DNA from: CAZBBC01 sp964489835
Lineage (GTDB): Bacteria > Calditrichota > Calditrichia > JAJRVZ01
Assembly: GCA_964489835.1 (NCBI GenBank)
Contig: CAZBBC010000046.1
Coordinates: 1 to 28,106 of the forward strand
Direction: 5' to 3'
DNA: 28,106 nt
The first letter of the stretch is position 1. The number at the start of each line of letters is the position of its first letter. Of this stretch, positions 7,939-15,554 are shown piece by piece. The position numbers and the translations under genes were made by a program. Under the pieces are notes generated by a model. That model made no database searches. It had not been told where the DNA came from and saw only the letters and a program-made list of their open reading frames with translations.

Positions 7939-7973
7939 GTCCACGAATTTCACGAACTATTCCACGAATTTCA
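7939..7973. repeat. CACGAA tandem remnant
   Basis: Three spaced copies of CACGAA (in CCACGAATTTCACGAACT and ATTCCACGAATTTC) lie just upstream of the ceramidase-like start and include its 5' untranslated region. This looks like a single worn arm of the CACGAAG family; no facing arm is visible. Confidence 0.6.
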
Positions 7974-8046
7974 TAAATTTCTTCTATTTTTTTTTCATGT
8001 TTTTTAATCAACTAAAATATTGAAAGTTCGGAAAAATGACATTTAT

Positions 8047-8129
8047 TGTCATTCCGAGCGTAGCGAAGGAATCTAATAACTTCAATATTAATAAGGGATT
8101 GCTTCGTCATTTCATTCCTCGCAATGACG
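8047..8129. repeat. GTCATTCCGAG / CTCGCAATGACG inverted-repeat element
   Basis: The left arm TGTCATTCCGAGCGTAGCGA continues into AGGAATCT (8047-8074). The right arm starts at GATTGCTTCGTC and ends CTCGCAATGACG (8097-8129). The arms are inverted copies with the same TGTCATT outer end as the GIY-YIG unit, but no gene lies between them. The 334-nt gap 7954-8287 holds this element and the CACGAA remnant; 8226-8247 adds a GGATAATCCGTGGATAATT motif of the AATCCGTG family. Otherwise the gap is AT-rich and I see nothing in it. Confidence 0.8.
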
Positions 8130-8287
8130 TCATTATGTTAATTTTTCAGAAGTGTTAATATTATAAATATAAATCATAGAATTTTATGTTATTATGTGTC
8201 TGGCTATGCCTGATCCGGCTTCGACGGATAATCCGTGGATAATTACCTAAACATCTCTGATATAATCTATATTATTTTTAACTTTTT

Positions 8288-9262
8288 TTATTGCTGGAAA
8301 TTTTTCTCAAATTTTGATAATAAATCATCCAGTGTTCCCTTAAACCAATAAATTTTTCCCCGAACCGCCCGTCTTGAATTGGATGGTATATTTCCAATAT
8401 TAACGATGCTATGAAGACAGTCCGCCGGATGATGATCGGTAACATGCGAGGTTCCTTCCCAATAAATACCGCTCACCCATGTTCTTTGTTTATTAATACG
8501 GGCGATTAATCCCAAATCAATTGGATCATACATTTCCGCTTCATAAGGCCCTACTTTCTGAGGAAGCTTTCCTTTATAACGTTTTAAATCTGTTTCCAGG
8601 CCAAATGGTGTTCGTGCACCGACAGATGCGGATAGCGCCGGTAATTCCTGCCATTGGCCTTCTCGAACCACATAGGTAAGACTGCTTTTTTGTTCTTGCT
8701 CCTTTTCGCTGTCCCATAAATCATATTCGCTAAATGCCGGTGTGGTTGCAACTTTTTGTCGCCATGGCGCATTTGTCTTTCCACTCAGTCGAAAACATTG
8801 CTGTATGCCATAATATTCGGGTAATCCCTCATCATATGTTCTTACAATCAGCATCAGATCAATGCCATCATGTACCGGTGCCAAATAGAACGTCCAGTCC
8901 TGTTTTATCCACTCATCATTTTGTTCTACCGCTTTTTTATAGGTATAAACACCGGGCTGGGTGGAGAAAAACCTTTCGATTTCATCAATCTTTTCTTTGT
9001 TTAATTCCGGATCATTAATGGCATTTATTTCAGGTACTGCTCCATAGGAAATCGGCGAATGTTCAAAAAATCGATAACCGATGGTATTGCCCGTATGTAA
9101 ATCGTTGGTGAAGGTGGCAAATCCCTTTTTTTCAGTTGCCATTACCTTTATGGGTATTTCCGGTTTCTTCAAATCGATCTTTTCTTCGTCGGACGTGTTA
9201 CAGCCGGCAATTAACAGAGAAAATAACAGAAAACCGGTGGTTTGAGCCATTTCATAATTCAT
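8288..9262 (-). CDS. Lipoprotein of unknown function
   Basis: 324 residues. A clear lipobox (LLIAGC, Cys21) follows a short signal, so the mature protein is lipid-anchored. I cannot assign a family with a known activity. The body is mostly beta-rich. Its best-marked segments are FFEHSPISYGAVPEINAIND (66-85), WTFYLAPVHDGIDLMLIVRT (about 121-140) and a C-terminal region with WEGTSHVTDHHPADC, IGNIPSNSRRAVRGKIYWFK and GTLDDLL. The HVTDHHPADC cluster of His, Asp and Cys could be a metal or catalytic site. ATG 9262 has GGGAG 7 nt upstream. Its place between an oligogalacturonate-lyase-like gene and the ceramidase-like genes suggests a role in glycan handling, but that is only context. Confidence 0.8.
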   Translation of the reverse strand: MNYEMAQTTGFLLFSLLIAGCNTSDEEKIDLKKPEIPIKVMATEKKGFATFTNDLHTGNTIGYRFFEHSPISYGAVPEINAINDPELNKEKIDEIERFFSTQPGVYTYKKAVEQNDEWIKQDWTFYLAPVHDGIDLMLIVRTYDEGLPEYYGIQQCFRLSGKTNAPWRQKVATTPAFSEYDLWDSEKEQEQKSSLTYVVREGQWQELPALSASVGARTPFGLETDLKRYKGKLPQKVGPYEAEMYDPIDLGLIARINKQRTWVSGIYWEGTSHVTDHHPADCLHSIVNIGNIPSNSRRAVRGKIYWFKGTLDDLLSKFEKNFQQ

Positions 9263-9331
9263 TTATTTCTCCCTGGTTAATGAAGCTAATTAATTCATGA
9301 AATTCAAATCTATCATATAGCGGACTATTAA

Positions 9332-9435
9332 GTCTCCCCTTAAAAAAGGGGACTAAGGGGTTGTAAAGTATTGACATAATTTAAAATATTACGTTTAAAA
9401 CATCCCCCTAACCCCCTTTATTAAGGGGGAATTAA
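9332..9435. repeat. CCCCCTAACCCCC inverted-repeat element
   Basis: The left arm 9332-9364 (TCTCCCCTTAAAAAAGGGGA then CTAAGGGG) faces the right arm 9399-9435 (CATCCCCCTAACCCCC and on to AAGGGGGAATT). Each arm is itself a small hairpin. The centre is about 35 nt of AT-rich DNA without a gene. Copies of the same family are at 25949-26041 and 28008-28045. Confidence 0.85.
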
Positions 9436-9549
9436 CTCATTGACTTTATGTTACTTATAAACTTAATCATTAAATTTTATCGATTAATCAGATAAATAAA
9501 AGGTATTATCTCCGTGATAATCCGTGAATAATGAATTTATCAGGCAAAA

Positions 9550-10755
9550 TTACCATTCTTCCGGTATGAGGGCGATGCAAACGTCTGGATTACCAAATTT
9601 ATTGGTCGTAAACTCAACACTTTTATCATCTAAGCCCCAGCCCACATGGGGATGGGCTCCGCTGCCATAAATACGATGTCCCTGCGTGAGGATCTTCATT
9701 TCTGTCGTCTTTGCATTGAAGAGGGCGATGATGCCATGCCAGTTATCTGCCGCAATCCAGTGACCATTGGGACTACCGGCAGCATGCCACCAATTTACTT
9801 TTCCCAATTCGATACCCTTTGCTTCCGCCCACCAGGCGCCAGCGCCATTGATACGAATATCGCCGGTTTTAAGATCAAGCACCTTAACATGTCCCTCATC
9901 CTTTCTGTGTCCACCGATAAAAGTCATCTGGTCATTGATCCACCAACATTCATGGGTAGCCAGCTCTCCCGGTTTTTGATAAAAAGCGGGAAATGGGATA
10001 TTGATATTTACATTTACAAACCAGATTCTGGCATGCGGCGGTTCATTCGGGTCTTCAGGTGCCCAGTCACCACCGTAACTTCCTGAAAAGGAAAGAAGGT
10101 CGGGCCGGTTCCAGCTAAATTGTAGATGCCCGAATGGAATCTCTGGTTGAGCGACCACGCGCGTTTCTCCGCTTTCAGTACGGGCGACAGCGATATAATA
10201 GCGATCATTTATACCGTATCCAAAACAGACCAGTGTACCATCTGAATTTTCGTTTAATCCGGAATATTGCTTAGAGCCCTCGGGAAAGTTACCTATTTCT
10301 TTTTCACCTACGGTGACCATTGTTTTCGGCTTTTGCGTGAGTTGAACAGTCCATTGATAAATTTTTTTATCCCTGACAACAAACATTTTATTCCCACGCC
10401 TAGAGGCAATAGCACTTCTGGCCGGAGAATCTTCTGCCCGGTTAAGGCGGACCAACTCCCCACTTGACAATATATAGGCATATAATTCAGACCGACCGCT
10501 TCTGTCTGAATAAAAAAGCATCATTTGGCCATTGGCAAGCCAGCAACGATCATGAAAATACAAATTAGTATCGCTGGCTTTATCGGAAGTAATATATATT
10601 ATCCTGGCCCTGCTCGTTTTATCAATGATCACTTTTTGTTCTGATGGTAATATCGGGCATTCCCAGGTTTTTGCGGAAACCGTATTCGTTACAATAATTG
10701 CTAGATAAATAACCAATCCCGTACATATAATTTTTCTAAGGTCACACAATCTCAT
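9550..10755 (-). CDS. Exported oligogalacturonate-lyase-like beta-propeller protein
   Basis: 401 residues from the ATG at 10755, chosen because GGAG lies 10 nt upstream and the protein then opens with a normal signal peptide cleaved near SAKTW. The rest is a seven-bladed-type propeller with WD40-like pieces. Similarity to PL22 oligogalacturonate lyase lies in FGHLQFSW (His210), ATHECWW (His268), NWWHAAGSPNG (His324) and AHPHVGWGLDDKSVEFTTN (His368, His370). In PL22 the His-Pro-His pair and a Gln three residues before it bind manganese; here that Gln position is Ser365. Activity on unsaturated digalacturonate is therefore uncertain. Export is also unusual, since Ogl is generally cytoplasmic. 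It may act on another uronic-acid oligosaccharide. Confidence 0.75.
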   Translation of the reverse strand: MRLCDLRKIICTGLVIYLAIIVTNTVSAKTWECPILPSEQKVIIDKTSRARIIYITSDKASDTNLYFHDRCWLANGQMMLFYSDRSGRSELYAYILSSGELVRLNRAEDSPARSAIASRRGNKMFVVRDKKIYQWTVQLTQKPKTMVTVGEKEIGNFPEGSKQYSGLNENSDGTLVCFGYGINDRYYIAVARTESGETRVVAQPEIPFGHLQFSWNRPDLLSFSGSYGGDWAPEDPNEPPHARIWFVNVNINIPFPAFYQKPGELATHECWWINDQMTFIGGHRKDEGHVKVLDLKTGDIRINGAGAWWAEAKGIELGKVNWWHAAGSPNGHWIAADNWHGIIALFNAKTTEMKILTQGHRIYGSGAHPHVGWGLDDKSVEFTTNKFGNPDVCIALIPEEW

Positions 10756-10867
10756 AGTTTTACTCCAGTTATGTCCATTCAAGCGGAAGCAGGAACTCTG
10801 CGTCCGCCGGTACAGGGTGTTGAAGATTAGGCATTTTTAAACAATCCTGATGTTTTAAACGCGCAGA

Positions 10868-10982
10868 TTGTCATTCCCGCGCAGGCGGGAATCCAAAAGA
10901 AACAATGACTCAGGTGATTTATCAACATGGATCCCTGTTGGAGTTTATCCCTTCTGGATTCCTGCCTTCGCAGGAATGACAG
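10868..10982. repeat. TCATTCCCGC / GCAGGAATGACA inverted-repeat element
   Basis: The left arm TTGTCATTCCCGCGCAGGCG continues to GGAATCC (10868-10894), with a hairpin inside (ATTCCCGC-GCAG-GCGGGAAT). The right arm 10954-10982 reads CTGGATTCCTGCCTTCGCAG then GAATGACAG. The 59-nt centre has no gene. It shares the TGTCATT outer end and inner GGATTC of the other TGTCATT units. The 462-nt gap 10756-11217 holds this element and otherwise nothing I can name, apart from a weak TCCCTGATTTATCGGGA hairpin near 11112-11128. Confidence 0.85.
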
Positions 10983-11217
10983 GAAGGGACAGGGATGACA
11001 TGTCAGGAAAATTTCACTAATCTGCAATAGCCTGGGTAGGCGGATCCGACCCACCGGCTTGATTCTCTGCGTTTAAAACATAACTAAGGTGTAATTAATT
11101 AACCTTGAAATATCCCTGATTTATCGGGAAAAAACAGTCTCAGTGTCGAAAATTTTCTTTTAACCGGATACAAATAAATCAACCTAAGTAATAGCAATAA
11201 TTTAAGAGTTTTTAATA

Positions 11218-13584
11218 TTATTCTCCATTTTCCGGCTCATTCAGGTTCAATATCTTTGGTTGATCGCCCATTTCAAATCGCAAAAGTCCCCCACCGGCAA
11301 TTTCAGCATGTGCTAACCAGGTCCGATCAAGTAGTGTGTCATTTAACCAAATTTTCTGAACATAGATGTGCTCAGGAGAATAATTATCGGCAATAATTTT
11401 GAGTTGCTTCTCCCTGATGGTAATATATGCGCTCTTGAATAAAGGGGCCCCTAATTGATAGATATCGTTTCCAGCTACCGGGTAGAAACCAAGGGCGCTG
11501 AAAATATACCAGGCAGAAAGAGTACCGCTATCATCATTACCATCCAGGCCATCATATCCTGTACCATATTTATGATCGATTATCCAACGTACCCATTTTT
11601 GTGTTAAATCCGGACGTCCGGCATTATTAAATAAATAGGCAGCATAAATATCCGGCTCATTGCCATGCCAATAATATGAGCCAGGATTCCAGGCGCCCAT
11701 TGTGGAATCAGATAAGGCAAAAAAATCATTGAGTTCGCTTATAAAAAATTCCCGGCTTTTAAATAGAGCGATAAATCGTTCGGGATCAAATGGTATTGCC
11801 CAGCGCCATTGTAGAGCACTGCCCTCAACATAATCATTGGTGTATGCTCCTTCCCTATCAAGATAGGTCAAGAGCAGCGGTTTAAACGGCTCAATGAACT
11901 GACCAAGGGTATCACGCGGTTGAAAATATTGCGTCACAGGATTCCATAGATTCCGGTAATATTGGGCATGTTTGGCGAATAGTGCACTATCTTCCTCATA
12001 GCCTAGTTCAGTGGCTAAAAGTGAGAGACTGTAATCAGCATAGGCAAATTCTAAAGTCCTGGAAACGGCTTCATCCATTAATTCCGCCGGACAGTATTGA
12101 TATTTCAAATAATCGACAATCCCTTCACGCCCCGAATAGGGTCCGCCCCTGGGTGTTGGTGCCAACGCTGTTTGCCGCATTGCCTGATAGGCACTTTTGA
12201 TATCGAAATTCCGAATTCCCTTTAAATAGGATTCAGCGATCACCATATCGGCCGGTGTTCCAAGCATTGAATTTGTATAACCATTCCCTGAAGGCCAGCG
12301 TGGTAACCAACCGCCGCCTTCTTTGCTCATCCTGACCAGTGAGACCAACATGTCACGCTGGTAATCTGGAACTATCAAATTAAACAAAGGATGGACAGTC
12401 CGAAAGGTATCCCACAACGATAAATCAGTGTAATAAGTAAATTCTGACGCCGCATGCACTTTTTTGTCAAATCCAATGTACTCTCCGTTAATATCACTAA
12501 AGATAGTTGGCATTTGTAAGGCATGATAGAGTGCTGTATAAAAAATCGTTTTTTGGACATCACTCTGGCCTTCAGTCTTTATAAGAGCCAATTTTTGTTC
12601 CCATGCAGCCTTTGCTCTGGTTACTATTTCATCAAAACCGACTTCAGCAGCTTCGGCATCGAGGTTCGTGCGGGCATTATGGATACTGACATAGGAAACG
12701 CCCACTTTGAGCATGATAACGTTTTTAGAATTATTTTGCTTAAAACTAAGATAGACGCCAATTTTATCTCCCTTCATTATAGTTTTCCGGGCAGTAAATG
12801 TTTTACTATTCCAAATCCCATAGTTAGAATAGGGCTGATCAAACCGGGCCACGAAATAGATCTTTACCCCGCCATACCGGCCGGCAAAGGAACCAAATGT
12901 TCTAACACTTCCTTCTATTTCATTAGCCTCATGAAGAATCCGAACACTTCCCTCTTTACTTTTTTTATCACCCAGCGCATTGGTCACGTTGATGATAATG
13001 GACGGCGTTGCGCCATTTGAAAAGGTATAGCGATGAACCCCAACACGTTCCGTGGCTGTTAATTCGGCCAATACCCCCGTATCCGCTAATCTGACAGCGT
13101 AGTACCCGGGGAAAGCAAGTTCATCCGCATGAGAAAAGGCAGTCGATTGAGATTGCCAGTCTATATTTTCCGGGATGAAATCCGTCGTAGGAAAAATCGA
13201 AAAATGCCCGCCATCAGTGGCACCGGTGCCGGCTAAGCGTGTATGACTAAAACCCATTATTTTGTTATCCGGATAGTAATACCCGGAGGTATTCAGCGCT
13301 CTTTTATTAATGATCATTGAAGCGGTTTCCGGACTCAGTCGTACCATACCGAATGGAAGGGCTGCTCCGGGAAAATTATGCGCACAGACCCAGGGAATTC
13401 CTCCTGTACCAATAAAAGGATCCACCCATTGACCCAATTCGCCCGGTTTTACGGGAACTTGTAACTGCCCGCGCTCAACATTGACAATACAATAATATTT
13501 GAGCCATAAACTAGATAAAATGATTATAATGATCAGTAAAGATGTACCGAGGATAATCAGAAGCCATTTTAAAAAGCGTTTCAT
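11218..13584 (-). CDS. Membrane-anchored GH92 alpha-mannosidase
   Basis: 788 residues. A long hydrophobic N-terminus (8-30) without a clear cleavage site anchors the enzyme. The GH92 domain covers about 50-780: WVDPFIGTGG (53-62), FPGAALPFGMVRLSPETA (71-88), GFSHTRLAGTGATDGG (111-126), SLWDTFRTVHPL, GGGWLPRWPSGNGYTNSMLG, WHGNEPD (639-645) and DGNDDSGTLSAWY (681-693). The last two motifs hold the expected general acid Glu and catalytic Asp residues. GH92 enzymes are calcium-dependent, inverting exo-alpha-mannosidases of N-glycans or mannan. Length is normal. ATG 13584 has GGAAGAG upstream. The next gene upstream is a sulfatase, which suggests sulfated or otherwise decorated mannose-containing glycans. 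Confidence 0.95.
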   Translation of the reverse strand: MKRFLKWLLIILGTSLLIIIIILSSLWLKYYCIVNVERGQLQVPVKPGELGQWVDPFIGTGGIPWVCAHNFPGAALPFGMVRLSPETASMIINKRALNTSGYYYPDNKIMGFSHTRLAGTGATDGGHFSIFPTTDFIPENIDWQSQSTAFSHADELAFPGYYAVRLADTGVLAELTATERVGVHRYTFSNGATPSIIINVTNALGDKKSKEGSVRILHEANEIEGSVRTFGSFAGRYGGVKIYFVARFDQPYSNYGIWNSKTFTARKTIMKGDKIGVYLSFKQNNSKNVIMLKVGVSYVSIHNARTNLDAEAAEVGFDEIVTRAKAAWEQKLALIKTEGQSDVQKTIFYTALYHALQMPTIFSDINGEYIGFDKKVHAASEFTYYTDLSLWDTFRTVHPLFNLIVPDYQRDMLVSLVRMSKEGGGWLPRWPSGNGYTNSMLGTPADMVIAESYLKGIRNFDIKSAYQAMRQTALAPTPRGGPYSGREGIVDYLKYQYCPAELMDEAVSRTLEFAYADYSLSLLATELGYEEDSALFAKHAQYYRNLWNPVTQYFQPRDTLGQFIEPFKPLLLTYLDREGAYTNDYVEGSALQWRWAIPFDPERFIALFKSREFFISELNDFFALSDSTMGAWNPGSYYWHGNEPDIYAAYLFNNAGRPDLTQKWVRWIIDHKYGTGYDGLDGNDDSGTLSAWYIFSALGFYPVAGNDIYQLGAPLFKSAYITIREKQLKIIADNYSPEHIYVQKIWLNDTLLDRTWLAHAEIAGGGLLRFEMGDQPKILNLNEPENGE

Positions 13585-13612
13585 ATGCTCTTCCGGTTAA
13601 AATAAAACTTTT

Positions 13613-13773
13613 AAACCACGAAGAACACGAAGATCACGAAGATCTTTTCAAAATTAAGAATTATGAATTTAAACGAGAAGTAATAGGTGCTAACATTATG
13701 CCATTAATATATTTAAATTCTTAATTCGTAATTAATAATTCTTAATTGCTTTTATCTTCGTGTTCTTCGTGGT
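13613..13773. repeat. CACGAAG-type inverted-repeat element with nested inverted repeat
   Basis: The left arm 13613-13646 (AAACCACGAAGAACACGAAG and on) faces the right arm 13754-13773 (ATCTTCGTGTTCTTCGTGGT). Inside lies a second AT-rich inverted repeat, AATTAAGAATTATGAATTTA facing TAAATTCTTAATTCGTAATT. No gene lies between. It fills the gap between GH92 and the sulfatase. Confidence 0.85.
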
Positions 13774-13844
13774 AAAAGCATTTTATCTGTTATAATTTGA
13801 ACGACCAGAATCCGTCGCTTTCTGGGTTTCAATCTTACATCCTG

Positions 13845-15233
13845 CTATTGATTACGTATCTTCATTTCCTGTGCACCCACTTGCTGACGCCAGGATTTTA
13901 ATTCCTGCCATAATTTAGCGGTTAATTCAGGCTTTTCATCGGCGAGATTATTTTGTTCACCCGGATCTTTCTGCAGATTATAGAGCTCTAATGCACCCTC
14001 CCTGCCAAAAAGTGATTTCTCATACCATTCAATCAGCTTATATTGCCCTTGGCGGATCGCTCCCTGCGGACCTAAACCGGACCCATGATAATGCGGATAA
14101 TGCCAGTAAACAGCATCTCGATTCAGGTTAACATCCGGGTCTTTAAGTAAAGATATGAGGCTAATCCCGTCAATTTCCCCGGGCATTTGTTTGATTCCGG
14201 CTATTTCTGTTAAGGTTGGAAAAAAGTCATTACTGATGACAATTTCCTCACAGGTAATACCCTTTTCCACGATACCCGGCCAGCGAATAACCAGGGGCAT
14301 GCGGATGCCGCCCTCATAAAGATCTCCTTTGCTACCGCGGTATGGTTTTCCTTCCTTCACGCCCAGCTGGCCATTATCTGAGAAGAAAACAACCACTGTA
14401 TTTCTCTCAAGATTCAATTCTTTAATTTTTGTCAAAATTTGACCTATACTAAGATCCAATGTTTCCAGCATCGCCGCCTGTATTGGATTTTTTCGTCCTC
14501 CCACCGCTGCTTCGGATTTTTTCTCATATTTTGAAAGAAGAACTTCCTTTTCGATTTCCGGCCGGTGAATGCTATTGTGTGTCACATAACAGAAAAAAGG
14601 GGTATCTTTATTCTTTTCGATGAATGAAATAGCCCGCTCAGTTATTTCCCGCACATGGTGCCAATCTTCTTCATACCGGCTATCCGGGCCAGCACCCGGT
14701 TTGTGTGTGGTTAAAACATCATCAAATCCCTGAGAGCCGGGATCACCGGGACGCCCTGATGTATATTTTTTGTCTTTATTCAGATGCCATTTGCCAAAAT
14801 GACCGGTGGTATAACCGGCTGATTTTAGAGCCTCGGCAATAGTGATTTCTTCCAGTGGGAGGTATTTTGTCCAATCCGGAACCATTAAAGGTACGCCATC
14901 AGGCACTTTTCCGGGGATAAAATCGGTGAGATGCAGCCTTGCCGGATACTTACCCGTCATAATACTTGCCCTGGTGGGAGAACAGACCGTACAGGCGGCG
15001 TAGGCGTTGTTAAAACGCATTCCCTCGGCGGCCAGTTGGTCTATATTTGGCGTTTCATAAAAATTGCTGCCATAAATCCCCACCTGGTGTTGGCCGAGGT
15101 CATCGGCGAGTATGAAAACAATATTGGGTTTCTCCGGCAGATCGCTCACGCTTTGCACGCAAGATGAGAAAAGACATAAAAGCGATGCTGATAGCAGAAG
15201 GAGAAAATATTTGACTGGATTAGTTTTTGTCAT
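13845..15233 (-). CDS. Lipoprotein sulfatase (S1 family, Cys-type)
   Basis: 462 residues. The signal peptide ends at Cys25 (CLFSSC), indicating a lipoprotein. The arylsulfatase domain starts at PNIVFILADDLG (36-47, metal Asp44 and Asp45). The formylglycine motif is CSPTRAS (84-90), with Cys84 as the residue to be converted; TGKYPARLHLT follows. Later landmarks are GKWHLNK, HNSIHRPE and FFSDNGQLGVKEGKPYRGSK (metal Asp and Asn, then Lys). It hydrolyses sulfate esters, probably on a sulfated glycan, at the cell surface or in the periplasm. It needs a maturase (FGE or anSME), which is not in this window. It sits 260 nt upstream of GH92, separated by a repeat element. Confidence 0.95.
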   Translation of the reverse strand: MTKTNPVKYFLLLLSASLLCLFSSCVQSVSDLPEKPNIVFILADDLGQHQVGIYGSNFYETPNIDQLAAEGMRFNNAYAACTVCSPTRASIMTGKYPARLHLTDFIPGKVPDGVPLMVPDWTKYLPLEEITIAEALKSAGYTTGHFGKWHLNKDKKYTSGRPGDPGSQGFDDVLTTHKPGAGPDSRYEEDWHHVREITERAISFIEKNKDTPFFCYVTHNSIHRPEIEKEVLLSKYEKKSEAAVGGRKNPIQAAMLETLDLSIGQILTKIKELNLERNTVVVFFSDNGQLGVKEGKPYRGSKGDLYEGGIRMPLVIRWPGIVEKGITCEEIVISNDFFPTLTEIAGIKQMPGEIDGISLISLLKDPDVNLNRDAVYWHYPHYHGSGLGPQGAIRQGQYKLIEWYEKSLFGREGALELYNLQKDPGEQNNLADEKPELTAKLWQELKSWRQQVGAQEMKIRNQ

Positions 15234-15276
15234 AATTGATTGCCTTTTAGAAAGTTCTTCATTTGATTATATAATA

Positions 15277-15326
15277 AACCACGAAGGAGATCCTTCGACC
15301 TTTCGGTCTTCAGGACAGGCTCTGGA
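15277..15326. repeat. Composite repeat fragment (ACCACGAAG then GATCCTTCGACC)
   Basis: AACCACGAAG joins a GATCCTTCGACCTTTCGGTC segment ending CAGGACAGGCTCTGG, just upstream of the sulfatase start. The second part has an imperfect stem, GACC-TTTC-GGTC. It looks like two repeat families abutting. The 321-nt gap 15234-15554 holds this and the element at 15428-15527. Confidence 0.6.
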
Positions 15327-15427
15327 AACAAAGATATTTATGTTAAGTTTAAAAAATATATTAATAATTGAGTAGAAATCCCTTTATAAATATAATTATT
15401 ATGTCTTTAACTCATTGTTAATCTAAT

Positions 15428-15527
15428 AGATTGCTTCGCTAACGTTCGCAATGACGATCACAGTACCGTCATTGCGAGTCACGAAGAATAAGTAGCCTGC
15501 CCGGCGCAGCCGGGACGAAGCAATCTT
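15428..15527. repeat. GATTGCTTCG / CGAAGCAATC inverted-repeat element
   Basis: The left arm 15428-15456 (AGATTGCTTCGCTAACGTTC then GCAATGACG) faces the right arm, which opens CGTCATTGCGAG at 15467 and closes GACGAAGCAATCTT at 15527. The right copy carries an inserted hairpin, TGCCCGGCGCAGCCGGG (15498-15514). It is a gene-less member of the TGTCATT-like group, 28 nt past the stop of the URO-D-like gene. Confidence 0.85.
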
Positions 15528-15554
15528 TTGTAATTACGGAATAACAGATGACTT

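Noticed and set aside
10827..11054. Reading frame on the minus strand across the TCATTCCCGC element
   Set aside because: Its peptide is mostly the translation of the two repeat arms and has no family features. It lacks a sensible ribosome site.
12523..13020. 165-codon plus-strand frame
   Set aside because: It lies wholly inside the GH92 gene on the opposite strand and has no family features. The GH92 frame is fully explained by conserved motifs.
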